A stretch of 38,201 nucleotides of DNA from Deltaproteobacteria bacterium (GCA_018645265.1 JABGOS010000068.1:1-38201), one strand, 5' to 3'. Positions 24,463-34,510 are shown, counted from the first letter of the stretch. The notes: generated by a model from the sequence alone, not told the origin. Translations and numbers: made by a program.

Positions 24463-27066
24463 ATGGAGAAACGAAATTATATCAAGCTATTGGCCACTTT
24501 ACTCCTAGTAGCTTGCTTTTTTTCATTTGCCGGATGCAACAAAAAGGTAGATCAGAAAAAGGAAAAGACCAAATCCCCTACCGCTCAGGCGAAACAGGCC
24601 ATCAGAACCCCTGTTCTCATCGCGCCTGAACCTAAGGTAGAGGAAAAGAAACCACCGAAAAATGAAGATCAGGCGGTCGTTGATGCCAAGCCAAGGGGAC
24701 CAATCACCCTTCCACCCACAAATGAGCAACAGGCATCACAGGCTGCAGAAGCATCTCTAGCAACCCTTACCGGTCAAAAATCGCAAAAACCTGGGAACAC
24801 AGAGGACTTGCAGTCACTGGCTGCGCCAAGCGTCAAACCCGGAGAGATCGAGAAAGTACCCGAAGATGCCCTCCCGGTGCCATATCAGCCGAAGCTAGTT
24901 TCTGCGAAAACGAATATCGATATAATACTCGACGCATCCGGAAGCATGGCCGCGCCCCTTGGAGGCACATCTCAATCAAAATTTGAGATTATGAGGGAGG
25001 CTTTGTATGAAGTCATCTACGAGGCACTGCAGCAGCAGGCAGACTTTCCAAGGAACTTCGCCATAAGACTATTTGGATCTAAATCAAGCACTGATGATGA
25101 TAATTGTGATGATACCGAGCTCTTAGTCCCTATGGGTGAACCTGAGCTAGATATTATCAAGGGAATGCTGGACAGTGCGAAACCACAAGGGAAAAGCCCG
25201 ATCGCCTTGGCGATACGAAACGCTCAAAAGGATTTCCCATCGGATGGGCAGGCCGACAGGGTGATCGTCTTACTTGCTGATGGAGCAGATAACTGTGATG
25301 AAGATCCCTGCAGCGCAGCGAGAAAGATAGAACATGGTACGTTAGGTTACGTAATCAACACCATAGCTTTTGATGTGACTGGTGAGGACCAGAAAAAGCT
25401 GGAGTGCATCACAAAAACTGGTAGCGGAAAATTCTTCCTAGCAAGAAATGAAAACGAACTTAGAACAGCACTGAACGAAGCAATCAACTCAACAGTTCCT
25501 TACAATTTAAAGCTGTCGGCGCGCGCAGGTGCCACTCCACTTCCATTCAATCTCAAAGTGCTATCGTCAAAAACCCAAAGAGTGATAAAGAAGGACAAGA
25601 GCCTTGGCACTAAGATGTTAAGCCTTAAGCCCGGCACCTATGACATCCTGATAGAATATGCAGAATCCCCTGAAATGAAAAAACCCTCAAAGATACTTAA
25701 GGGGGTTGAAGTCATTCAATCGACGCGCGTCGAACAAACCGTCAATTTTGACCTAGGTCAGCTTTCCGTTTCAGCGGTAAGCAATGAAGGGAAACTCGTA
25801 CCTGCTAGATTTGAAATTATTCCGACGAAGGATGGAAAACAGACTGGAGCTCCAGCACTGTTGGAAATAGGAGCTGAATCCAAGAGCGTTTTTTTAACAC
25901 CTGGCTCATATGACGTCGTCGCAAATCTAGTGGAATTAACCCCTGATGATTTTTCGATAGTTGAAAAAAACGTAGCCGTCACAAAGGGTGGCACCATAGA
26001 TAAGCTCTTTAAATTTCAAAAAGGCACACTGACACTAAAAGCACTTACAACACAGGATGCTGAAACACCGTTTATATTTCAAGCCTACAAGGTTGGCAGG
26101 ACAAATATTCCTATCGCTAGCGGCGCATTTAACAAATCCGGTGGAAAGGTTCTTCTCGCACCGGGAACTTACGATATTCTCGCAATAGGCACCGATGACA
26201 GCATGGCGGCGAGTCCTAGAACAAGAGTAAAGGCTGTGGAAATCAAGGCTGCTGAGAACAAAGATGTGAGTATCAAGTTTGAAATGAGCAAACTCACGTT
26301 AGCAGCGGTCGATGGAAAGAATAACAAACTTCCTGCAGAATTCATAATAAGGGAACATGAGAGCGGCACAGAGATGACCAAGCTAAAGTCAGAATCCGGT
26401 TCTCCTGTATCGGTTCCTTTGCCTCCAGGAAATTATGATATAGTAGCTGTTAGTTTGAAATCCACTATCGAACCGAGACCTTCAGTCCCAGTACCTACGA
26501 TCAGCCTGACTGTAAAAAACCCGATCGAGAAAACGATTAAGTTTATCTTGGGAACACTTAGGCTCCGAGGAAGAAATGCAAAGGAACTCCCAATAAACAC
26601 GCAGTTTACAATTTATAAATCAGCTTCCGATGAAATCATATCCAGCGCTCCTCCATCTACCGATTGGGTGCTTTTCGACATAGCACCGGGCATTTATGAT
26701 GCGCTTGCTATTGACATAACCCCGAAGAAGGATCCAAAGCCGATGATATGGCTCAGAGATCTCAAGGTTGAAGATGGAAAGAGCTCGAGCCATGAAGCCA
26801 TCTACACAACTGGAAAAATTAAAGTCATAGGCAGAGGTCCAAACAACAAAATCATTGAATGCAAATTCAAGGTTTTTCAGTATGGCGCTGATAGGGAGTT
26901 GGTCAGCGGCGTAACCGGCGACGACTGGGAGATCTTCGAGATCGAGCCCGGCAAATATTATCTCGAAGCAAGTTACGTCGATGAAATCGAAGCCGTTACT
27001 CTCAAGAAATGGATCAACGTCACGGTAGGCGACAACGAAGTTGTCGAGCAGATTCTGAGATTTTAA
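24463..27066 (+). CDS. VWA-domain lipoprotein with six tandem PGxYD repeats
   Basis: The 867-residue protein has a lipoprotein signal with two candidate lipobox cysteines (LVAC at 18, FAGC at 25), then a Lys/Pro/Gln-rich linker to about 140. A von Willebrand A domain (about 147-345) follows, with MIDAS residues DASGS (157-161), a KSPIALAI threonine-loop counterpart and LADGADNCDEDPC. Six beta-sandwich-like repeats come next, each with a PGxYD-type turn at about residues 390, 480, 567, 655, 742 and 829, a spacing of 87-90. The ATG at 24463 is used; a TTG twelve bases earlier opens the frame. No Shine-Dalgarno is visible. The repeats resemble carboxypeptidase-regulatory or SpaA-type folds. A role as surface adhesin or scaffold is inference. 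Confidence 0.88.
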   Translation: MEKRNYIKLLATLLLVACFFSFAGCNKKVDQKKEKTKSPTAQAKQAIRTPVLIAPEPKVEEKKPPKNEDQAVVDAKPRGPITLPPTNEQQASQAAEASLATLTGQKSQKPGNTEDLQSLAAPSVKPGEIEKVPEDALPVPYQPKLVSAKTNIDIILDASGSMAAPLGGTSQSKFEIMREALYEVIYEALQQQADFPRNFAIRLFGSKSSTDDDNCDDTELLVPMGEPELDIIKGMLDSAKPQGKSPIALAIRNAQKDFPSDGQADRVIVLLADGADNCDEDPCSAARKIEHGTLGYVINTIAFDVTGEDQKKLECITKTGSGKFFLARNENELRTALNEAINSTVPYNLKLSARAGATPLPFNLKVLSSKTQRVIKKDKSLGTKMLSLKPGTYDILIEYAESPEMKKPSKILKGVEVIQSTRVEQTVNFDLGQLSVSAVSNEGKLVPARFEIIPTKDGKQTGAPALLEIGAESKSVFLTPGSYDVVANLVELTPDDFSIVEKNVAVTKGGTIDKLFKFQKGTLTLKALTTQDAETPFIFQAYKVGRTNIPIASGAFNKSGGKVLLAPGTYDILAIGTDDSMAASPRTRVKAVEIKAAENKDVSIKFEMSKLTLAAVDGKNNKLPAEFIIREHESGTEMTKLKSESGSPVSVPLPPGNYDIVAVSLKSTIEPRPSVPVPTISLTVKNPIEKTIKFILGTLRLRGRNAKELPINTQFTIYKSASDEIISSAPPSTDWVLFDIAPGIYDALAIDITPKKDPKPMIWLRDLKVEDGKSSSHEAIYTTGKIKVIGRGPNNKIIECKFKVFQYGADRELVSGVTGDDWEIFEIEPGKYYLEASYVDEIEAVTLKKWINVTVGDNEVVEQILRF

Positions 27067-27085
27067 TTAAGAGTTGTAATGCGGT

Positions 27086-30000
27086 TCAAGGAAGCCTGAA
27101 TATTTTTTCTTCACCACTATAGTGCAAATATTGCTCGATGAAAGCTTTTATCGCTATATCAATAGAGTTGCTCTCCTGATCAAAATTCAGCGACAGACCA
27201 TCAGGCATGAATGCTATTTTCCGTAAACCCAACTTGGATAACATACTATCTGAAGAATTCTGAAAGGCCATTTCCTGTGGAATTGTTATCGCGAATGCAC
27301 TCTCTTTAGGGGTGTACTGTGCAATTGCAGTCATAAGTTGATCTGCCAAATTGGATATTATCCGCTTTGATGGAATAGTCGTAACATTACTTCCCTCAAT
27401 GGGGGTGATAACAAGCCTGGACCTATCTGCTAACGTTCTAATCTTGATAGAGTACCCAGAATCACTCTCTGCATCACCTTGCACTTCGCTTAATTCGAGA
27501 CCTAATAACAACGATACATCAAAACTCACTATAGGTCCGTTCCAAGGATTTGAATCATCTGCACGCATGGAGAGGATAATCGGATCGCCGTTTGCATCAA
27601 ATTTAATCGGTAGATTGCCATAGTCATCAGTAGGCTTCGTCTTATCCACTTCAATTGCATAGAACGACATCTCCAATCCCCCAAGTTGCAGTTCTATGAT
27701 CGTACCCTCAGGAACATCATATGTAGCACCAATGTCAGTTCCACTACTCCTTGGAACTACAGGAAGCTCACTGGCTGTAGTGACAGATATTCTGGGTGCC
27801 AATGCACGACTGCCTCTGAGAGCCATAATTAGAGGCTGCTTTGCAGGAAAATAATCATAAGAGGTAAGCGAGGAGCCCAAGAGCTCCATAACCCTCGGCC
27901 TGACATAACACAATGTAGGAGGTTTATCCTTCACACCCGGGATAGGCTCAAAGGCATCACACTCCTTTACAAAATCGAATCCCATGCTCTTGAAAAACGG
28001 TTCATGAATATCAAAATCAAGAAGACCCTTAACATTATATCCATCACCATGTGCAATCGCCGCATACATGATTGCACCTATGGCATCTAGCGATATGCCT
28101 GCTCCGAGATCGAACCCCTTTAGATCTGAGGCCGTTCCCACCCTGTCGACTTCTTTCGGGTCAATTACGACACCTGCGCTGGACACCTTATATTGATCGG
28201 GAGTGTCCTTGAAATAGTCATGGTCACCTGCAGCTAAGTTTATCCCGAGTGATACACCCTGCGGCGTAAAATTCGTGTCTTCGCTCAATCCTACCCAAAG
28301 TGGGAGAACCATAGATGGCAATATCTTCATGAGCATATTATCAGCGCAATCTGAACCATCCTGACAACCAATAGGGATAGGAATCTTAAAATAATCTTTC
28401 ATAGCACCCGTAGCTGACGACGAGCCTGAGCAATAGATCATTGAATTGATCGAATCCAGTATGGCCTCCTTCACCGCCACTGTTTGGGCGTTGATGGAAT
28501 TAAAAGCCTTACATACTTTCTTCACTGACCCCGCAGCTGCTGCTACATCACACCAGACGAAGTGACCCCAAGGGGAAGCATTACCTATGAAGTTATCCGG
28601 AATGAGCGATGCGGGTTTATGAGTACAATAACTCGAGCCCTTATACGCACAATCATCGTGAGGGCTTGAAACGAGCATCAGTTTTTCACCATCGTCGTTC
28701 TCTTGAATAAGGAGTCTGATATCGATCTTGGCTTCATCAAAACCAATGATCAAAGGAAGTGGTTCTTTGTCACCAATTCCATCGCCATCACTATCAGGTG
28801 ATATATTGATTCCCGCCCTCACATCATCAACAATTAACGAAAGATCTATCTGGTTATCCTTAATCGAGAAATCACCTATCATTATACTACCTAGGGTTGG
28901 CATACCATTTATCGAAATCGCAAATTGACCGAGGCCCCCTTCCACATCACACTTAGGTATGGAGATAATTCCAACATCATCTTTTCCCTCAGCTTCATCG
29001 GCCTCATTATCAGAAATATCCACATCGCCATCCGATGGGTTTGCAATCTTTTCAAGCATACCTACAAGAAATTCTGAAAATTCGTCTGATGAGAAGAAAT
29101 TATTTACGAAGGGGATTAGAATCGAGTCCAACATAGAATCAGATAGTGAGACATCTAGCGCCCCCTCCACACCTACACGACCGACCTCATTATCATAAGG
29201 ACTTAATACCTTACCCCAACCGAAGGTCCAGGCGAACTGCTCCATACCATCCGGCGTATCGAGAGTAGCCACATTGATCCCAACCCTTGGAGTCAACACT
29301 ACTGCAAATTCACCACTAGCATCTGCACATACCTCATGAGGTTCCTTCCTGTTAAACTGTAATGTGACGCAGGAAAGATTTCCGCCGAGCTTAAATCTCC
29401 AGTCAATATCTGGATATTCTCCGGAGTCATACGCTGGCATGGGGGATGGAGAGATAAATTCCAATGCAGCTGCACCACGCGACGTGCTAAATTTTACATT
29501 CTTTACGCTTGGGCAGCTCCCCTCGACCGCAGCATTGCACGCTGAAATGGTCATACTATTATCACCTGCACCAGCAGGAACACCTATGATAAACCTACCC
29601 TGCCCTCCCTGTTCAACTGTCGTTTCACATGTGATGATTTTAGAATCACCCTTCTGATCCTGCATTAAGTTGTCTATGGAAACCTTCACTCCTCCTGTAG
29701 AGGCCCCTATAAAATCACAATACTGGCAATCTCCCAGCAGATCTACCGTGACCATAACCATCTTATCATCTATCACCTGCTCCGTTCGTATATCCGGGTT
29801 ATAGGAGACTTTTGAATCATTCAAAACCGGCGCAACAACTTTACTGCTTCTAACCTTCTTCTCGACAGATTCGCCTGACAACCTGCTCGCGGATATGGAT
29901 ATCGTATGGGGTCCTACGGAGTTCATCGGGATACCTACGGAATAACGTCCCTTTGCATCTAAACAGAATTCAGCCTTGGGTGATATCTCATCCCAACAGC

Positions 30001-30466
30001 CTGAACTCTTTGGATTCGTTGTATTCACATATTGAATCTTTTTGGTGTATTCATTCTGAACGGCCACGCGGATACTGGCTAATACTGAGCCCTGTCTATC
30101 CATCGTACCTCTTATAAGCAAAGAATCGTCCGCCACACTTCCTGGTGGGGTGTCGATACACAGAAAACCGGAACCAATCTCACATCGCATCACAGCAGGT
30201 TCTTGAGGTACCTTACACATGCCAGGCAGCCTACCCTTCACGACTTCTTCTTCCTCCTGCTCCGTTTCCTCCTCAGTCTCTTCTTCACTTTCATCTGATA
30301 TGGGGGAATACTCATCACCTCTGGCATCATTCACGACAGATCTATCCATCCACCATGACGCAATTCGTGATACAACGCCGGAAGGCTCCGCGCGCACCTC
30401 ATGGCATGTAAATATTAGAACGATACAAGCCAAAATAGATGCAACTATTTTGCATTTAATAGACAT
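27086..30466 (-). CDS. Very large exported protein with three Cys-bearing Ig-like modules, function unknown
   Basis: I do not recognise this 1126-residue protein. It has a Sec signal (MSIKCK, hydrophobic to about 21, cleavage likely after VRA at 26) and a Glu-rich linker (about 58-74). Three modules about 105 residues apart each contain a Cys strand then a Gly/Val strand: FCLDAKGRYSVGIP (near 167), ITCETT with GRFIIGVP (near 277) and EVCADASGEFAVVL (near 379). Near 560 DSDGDGIGDKEP looks like a calcium-binding (thrombospondin-3-like) loop. The C-terminal half is long, beta-rich and has scattered Cys pairs. The ATG at 30466 is preferred over a TTG two codons earlier. No Shine-Dalgarno is visible. 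It converges with the VWA gene 19 bases away. Confidence 0.8.
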   Translation of the reverse strand: MSIKCKIVASILACIVLIFTCHEVRAEPSGVVSRIASWWMDRSVVNDARGDEYSPISDESEEETEEETEQEEEEVVKGRLPGMCKVPQEPAVMRCEIGSGFLCIDTPPGSVADDSLLIRGTMDRQGSVLASIRVAVQNEYTKKIQYVNTTNPKSSGCWDEISPKAEFCLDAKGRYSVGIPMNSVGPHTISISASRLSGESVEKKVRSSKVVAPVLNDSKVSYNPDIRTEQVIDDKMVMVTVDLLGDCQYCDFIGASTGGVKVSIDNLMQDQKGDSKIITCETTVEQGGQGRFIIGVPAGAGDNSMTISACNAAVEGSCPSVKNVKFSTSRGAAALEFISPSPMPAYDSGEYPDIDWRFKLGGNLSCVTLQFNRKEPHEVCADASGEFAVVLTPRVGINVATLDTPDGMEQFAWTFGWGKVLSPYDNEVGRVGVEGALDVSLSDSMLDSILIPFVNNFFSSDEFSEFLVGMLEKIANPSDGDVDISDNEADEAEGKDDVGIISIPKCDVEGGLGQFAISINGMPTLGSIMIGDFSIKDNQIDLSLIVDDVRAGINISPDSDGDGIGDKEPLPLIIGFDEAKIDIRLLIQENDDGEKLMLVSSPHDDCAYKGSSYCTHKPASLIPDNFIGNASPWGHFVWCDVAAAAGSVKKVCKAFNSINAQTVAVKEAILDSINSMIYCSGSSSATGAMKDYFKIPIPIGCQDGSDCADNMLMKILPSMVLPLWVGLSEDTNFTPQGVSLGINLAAGDHDYFKDTPDQYKVSSAGVVIDPKEVDRVGTASDLKGFDLGAGISLDAIGAIMYAAIAHGDGYNVKGLLDFDIHEPFFKSMGFDFVKECDAFEPIPGVKDKPPTLCYVRPRVMELLGSSLTSYDYFPAKQPLIMALRGSRALAPRISVTTASELPVVPRSSGTDIGATYDVPEGTIIELQLGGLEMSFYAIEVDKTKPTDDYGNLPIKFDANGDPIILSMRADDSNPWNGPIVSFDVSLLLGLELSEVQGDAESDSGYSIKIRTLADRSRLVITPIEGSNVTTIPSKRIISNLADQLMTAIAQYTPKESAFAITIPQEMAFQNSSDSMLSKLGLRKIAFMPDGLSLNFDQESNSIDIAIKAFIEQYLHYSGEEKIFRLP

Positions 30467-30572
30467 ATTCAATTTTTTCTTAATCCAAATATCCTCTTAT
30501 TTATAATGAATGTCATATTGTCGGCCTATACATAAAAAAGTTGCGATAAAAAAGGCATTGCATGTCATATCG

Positions 30573-30603
30573 ATGACGCACCGGGCTGGAACAGTGCATA
30601 TTG
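30573..30603. repeat. Short element shared with 34514-34537, copy 1
   Basis: ATGACGC, then a seven-base insert relative to copy 2, then TGGAACAGTGCATATTG. The inner 19 bases at 30585-30603 match 34519-34537 at 17 positions. It lies in the 297-bp region between 30467 and 30763 that holds no gene, about 160 bases upstream of the 1248-residue lipoprotein gene. Confidence 0.5.
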
Positions 30604-30690
30604 CTGTATTTACGGGTAATTACGAGAATTTACCACATCCACTAAAATACAAATAAAGAGCAACTTTTTTACCACCTCGCCGATATCAGT

Positions 30691-30724
30691 ACATGCTTCT
30701 GAGCATGTGGAGAGATCCATGCTC
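30691..30724 (+). promoter_or_regulatory. Three-arm alternative hairpins in the leader of the 1248-residue lipoprotein gene
   Basis: ACATGCT (30691-30697) pairs perfectly with AGCATGT (30702-30708) around a 4-base loop. GAGCATG (30701-30707) also pairs perfectly with CATGCTC (30718-30724). The middle arm can thus join either neighbour but not both. The structure sits 40 bases before the start codon, with no Shine-Dalgarno between. It resembles an attenuator or protein-binding leader, but this is unproven. Confidence 0.4.
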
Positions 30725-30763
30725 AGATGTTATTGAACAATTAATTGAGTTGAATAAAATAAA

Positions 30764-33700
30764 ATGAAAACAATTAAATTCATAGCTGTGCTTATAGCGG
30801 TTATAATATCCTCCTCCGGATGCGGTGGACAGGATTGGACACCTGTATATTTTCAACCACCGGATCAGGATGATGAAACTTCCAAGTCTCCCAGCGAAAG
30901 TCTTGGCGGCAGAAAGTGCACGGTTCAATTTACATCTAAACTTTGTGTGCAGATAAAGGGCGATAATATTGAAGCAGGATTGCAAGAGGGTGAGGAACTC
31001 TGCGGTGAGGTTCCTCCCTTTCCAATCCACATCAACGGCTCAATAGCTTCTATTGAAGGATCAGAATTCCCCGATATAGACTTTGAAGGTGGTGGCCTTC
31101 CGGCGCCCATCACATTGAATGCGAGAGGTGACAGCGATGGTTCCACCAATACTGGTGAGGGCCCCGCAGATGGATCTGGTAATATTACTGTAAACGATTT
31201 CTCATTTTATATAGTGGCCCTTGGGATTGTTGGTGAAGTTCCAGGCCTCAGCCTGACAACCGGAAGTACGGATGAGTTACCTCACCTGCCTTCAATAAGC
31301 GGATCTCCCCCTGATGCATCGGGTGCAATGACGATGGTCATTGGAACAGTACTTGGCTCCATCATTCCAGCCGCTGATAAATATCTAAAGGGCGCATCCC
31401 TCTCTGCAACGATGACAGGTTCAATATCTCCACCTCTCACTGAGTGTGGAGGCGAAGCTGAAATAAATATTGAAGTTAATAAGCTCATCATAGACCAGGA
31501 TGGTCAACAGACCGAGTCTCCAATCCCTGAAGGGAAATACATGGAGATCTCTAACGGCACCTTTATAGCCGAAAGCGATTCGGATATCGGTGATCGCTTC
31601 GAGAGCACAGAGAAATTCAGAGCAACGAATGTCGGCTCTCAGGCTATTCGCATTAATGTACCGCCACAGAAGGGACCTTTTTACATAACCTCGGTGAACT
31701 CTCTTTCAACAACCTTAAATCCACAACAATCTATAGTGATGAACGTTGCTTTTCGACCAAAGCTCGATAATTCAGAGCCCGGAGATATCAGTGAACCTTT
31801 ATCCATAGGACCCGATCAGTTTTTCATGACCGCATCAGCGCTATCTAAAGCTGGAGATGGATCTATCAATCTCGTTGATGATGATGGCGCCGTGGATCAA
31901 CCCGATGTAGATAAAGTTGAGGTCGGATCCTCCGCTTTGCCAGCTAATACAGAAAAGGCCTTCTTTCTTTGCAAGGAAATTGAATGTAACGAAACTAAAC
32001 TCATCACCTCATGCAGGGAGTGTGACGATCCATCTTCACAACCCTGTGATCTCCTTCCTGTATCCACGGATGGTGGACCAATTGGTGAAGTCGATGCAGA
32101 CTGTAAGATTGTCAACCCAGATGCCGTCCCTCTTTATACAATAGATCTAAAGGGAAATGCAGGCGTGTCGCTTGATGCACAAAAACAGGTCTTGGCCATC
32201 AGAAACGACGGTGTCTCAGATCTTAATATCGCTAAAATAGAGATTGAGGAAATCAAAGGCAGTAAATCAATTGGACAGTTCTCGATACCTGATGGAGCCA
32301 TATTCATTGCGACGAGCTTCAAGGATGTCAAAGATAGAGTGAACAAGGCCCTTGATGGAAAGGGAGACTTGCAAGGAACAAAACTGCCCTTAACTCTAAA
32401 ACCGTATCAAAAGGGATATCAGGAGAATTCATTATATGTAGTTGTCACATATCAGCCTAACGACCTTATAGGAAGTGATGGCCAGAGCGCAGGAATAGGC
32501 AGCAAGGTCAAGGATAAAGCCACTCTCAAGGTAACAACGGATGATGGTGAAATTGAGACTATCGTAACAGGCACCACGACAATTCAAGAAACTCCAGCAC
32601 TGGAACTCTATTTTAAAACATCTGTTGGCGCTAGACATGTCATTGATGGCGGAGAATTTCCCCTTAAGGGAGTTACCGCAGAAACCGAGGACCTGGCAGT
32701 TCCCATGTTCCTGAGAACTGCAGACACATCGCAGAACATCTTGAGAGTAATCTCTATCACGATCGACGGTGATGACGAAAAGATGTTTCAGTGGCTCGAC
32801 ACAGAGGACAAAATCGCCGCTGTAGAACCAGCTACAGGCAAAGGTATGCGATGCTCCATTCCAATCATTGACGAATCCACAGGAGATATGATTGACGAAT
32901 CTTTCGAATTAAAACCGGTATCCCTATCACCAAATGGATTTGATCTACCGCCTGGTGCTTATACAACGGATAGTATGCCACTCTTTGGATGCTTGAATTT
33001 CCATCGCGACGATGCAGAGGCTTTCAACAAAAGAATCTTTAATGCCAATATGACCGTTGTAGCACAAGAACTTGATGCCACGGGAAACCCTGCGAAAAAT
33101 CCGGATGGCAGTTACAGACAGACCACGCTTACCGCAATACTCAAGGCGGCAATCAATCCACGTTCAGGAAGACTGGTAATGAGAATTACGCAGACGATGT
33201 CTGGGATCCTCAATCCAAAATTTCCTGGAATGTCTTCAATTACATCGAAGAAAGATCGTCAATATCTCGTTGATAGTGGCAAGATTAAGGAGACCGACTT
33301 CGAGGTTTTTCTTGGAGCGATAATACTAGATCCTTTCGATGAAATGACGATAGATACATTGGATGGAGAAAAGCACTTAACTGTTCCAAACGACGGACTA
33401 ACCGCAATCTTCAGAGCACTAGACACCCATCCAGTCGATGATGACTATGAAAATGAGTGGCTCTTTGATTACGCAAGCCTGCTTCACGATGCCAATCGTC
33501 CTGAAGGAAGCAGAGGAATATTTGAAGATTATCCAAATGTCCCCCCTGATACGTCGGCTAATGGATGGCGTATATTCACCGGAACGCTTTCCTATCCAGG
33601 CCCCCTACCACCGCCTGGCACGAAGAACCCTGAAATGCCATCGGACTGTGCTGTGGTCAATCCATGTGATCCTGAGGGATTGAAAAAATTCACGAAGTCT

Positions 33701-34510
33701 GGCGTAGGGTCTGATGGAAAAGGTGCATGCGCTTTTTTCTATGCTAGCGGAGGTAGGTACGACAGTCCCGCATTTCATACTGAAAGTGAAATGCCCGGCG
33801 GTGAATATGAGAATCTATGCAATCGTATAAATGAACCTCAGACCCTGCATGATCTTGATATAGGCTACTCCTCAGTGGATGGAGCGATCACCTTTGAAGA
33901 AGTTGGCCTTAGATTCTTTGGGCCGACCTATTTTCACAACCCTGGTGGCCCACTTGGAAACTATCCTCCTATGGATGAAGTCTTTCACATGTCATTCACA
34001 ACAGAGGTACTAAAACCGCAGAGAAGTCCTGAGGATTACAACGTTCTACCTGATGAAAATATTGATCTATCCAAGAGCGAATTTAAGATAAACCTAGATG
34101 ATCCCAAGTTGAATACGGTGCCTATATGTAAGAACACCGTTAAGGATAAAGTCTTCGGAGGGCAGCGATACAGCGGTTGGAGGTATCTCGAAGGACTTCT
34201 CTTCAAGGACGAGGAAGCAACTATTCCGGCTGGATGTCCTGAGGAGGACAATGACTACACTGGAGGCTCAGCCTATCTAAGAGGACGCGATGTTGATCAT
34301 GAAACCGGTGTGTTTACCCTCGTCACGAGTGCAAAATTTGGATCAAACGAGGAGCTTTCATTCGCATTCAAGGATGTCATGATCTTTGTCGTAATGAATG
34401 GATGGCTCTGTGATCCCATGGGAAGTGAAGAAGATTTTGAGGGAAGCTTATGCTTCGATGAAAAATTTAACGAGCGTGACGCGATAGGTCAGATATCGCT
34501 CACCGATTGA
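30764..34510 (+). CDS. Very large lipoprotein with two HYDIN/ASH-like modules, function unknown
   Basis: The 1248-residue protein has a lipobox SSGC (Cys20) after MKTIK and a hydrophobic stretch, so it should be lipid-anchored. Two segments look like HYDIN/ASH-type immunoglobulin modules: about 285-333 (FRATNVGSQAIRI ... LNPQQSIVMNVAFRP) and about 477-565 (LAIRNDGVSDLNI ... YVVVTYQPND). The rest contains many acidic loops and at least 16 cysteines, with a Cys-rich patch near 405-430 (FLCKEIECNE, SCRECDD). No enzyme motif is visible. The ATG lacks a Shine-Dalgarno; upstream are alternative hairpins. It is divergent from the 1126-residue gene and 83 bases before the next plus-strand gene. Surface location is likely; function unknown. 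Confidence 0.82.
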   Translation: MKTIKFIAVLIAVIISSSGCGGQDWTPVYFQPPDQDDETSKSPSESLGGRKCTVQFTSKLCVQIKGDNIEAGLQEGEELCGEVPPFPIHINGSIASIEGSEFPDIDFEGGGLPAPITLNARGDSDGSTNTGEGPADGSGNITVNDFSFYIVALGIVGEVPGLSLTTGSTDELPHLPSISGSPPDASGAMTMVIGTVLGSIIPAADKYLKGASLSATMTGSISPPLTECGGEAEINIEVNKLIIDQDGQQTESPIPEGKYMEISNGTFIAESDSDIGDRFESTEKFRATNVGSQAIRINVPPQKGPFYITSVNSLSTTLNPQQSIVMNVAFRPKLDNSEPGDISEPLSIGPDQFFMTASALSKAGDGSINLVDDDGAVDQPDVDKVEVGSSALPANTEKAFFLCKEIECNETKLITSCRECDDPSSQPCDLLPVSTDGGPIGEVDADCKIVNPDAVPLYTIDLKGNAGVSLDAQKQVLAIRNDGVSDLNIAKIEIEEIKGSKSIGQFSIPDGAIFIATSFKDVKDRVNKALDGKGDLQGTKLPLTLKPYQKGYQENSLYVVVTYQPNDLIGSDGQSAGIGSKVKDKATLKVTTDDGEIETIVTGTTTIQETPALELYFKTSVGARHVIDGGEFPLKGVTAETEDLAVPMFLRTADTSQNILRVISITIDGDDEKMFQWLDTEDKIAAVEPATGKGMRCSIPIIDESTGDMIDESFELKPVSLSPNGFDLPPGAYTTDSMPLFGCLNFHRDDAEAFNKRIFNANMTVVAQELDATGNPAKNPDGSYRQTTLTAILKAAINPRSGRLVMRITQTMSGILNPKFPGMSSITSKKDRQYLVDSGKIKETDFEVFLGAIILDPFDEMTIDTLDGEKHLTVPNDGLTAIFRALDTHPVDDDYENEWLFDYASLLHDANRPEGSRGIFEDYPNVPPDTSANGWRIFTGTLSYPGPLPPPGTKNPEMPSDCAVVNPCDPEGLKKFTKSGVGSDGKGACAFFYASGGRYDSPAFHTESEMPGGEYENLCNRINEPQTLHDLDIGYSSVDGAITFEEVGLRFFGPTYFHNPGGPLGNYPPMDEVFHMSFTTEVLKPQRSPEDYNVLPDENIDLSKSEFKINLDDPKLNTVPICKNTVKDKVFGGQRYSGWRYLEGLLFKDEEATIPAGCPEEDNDYTGGSAYLRGRDVDHETGVFTLVTSAKFGSNEELSFAFKDVMIFVVMNGWLCDPMGSEEDFEGSLCFDEKFNERDAIGQISLTD

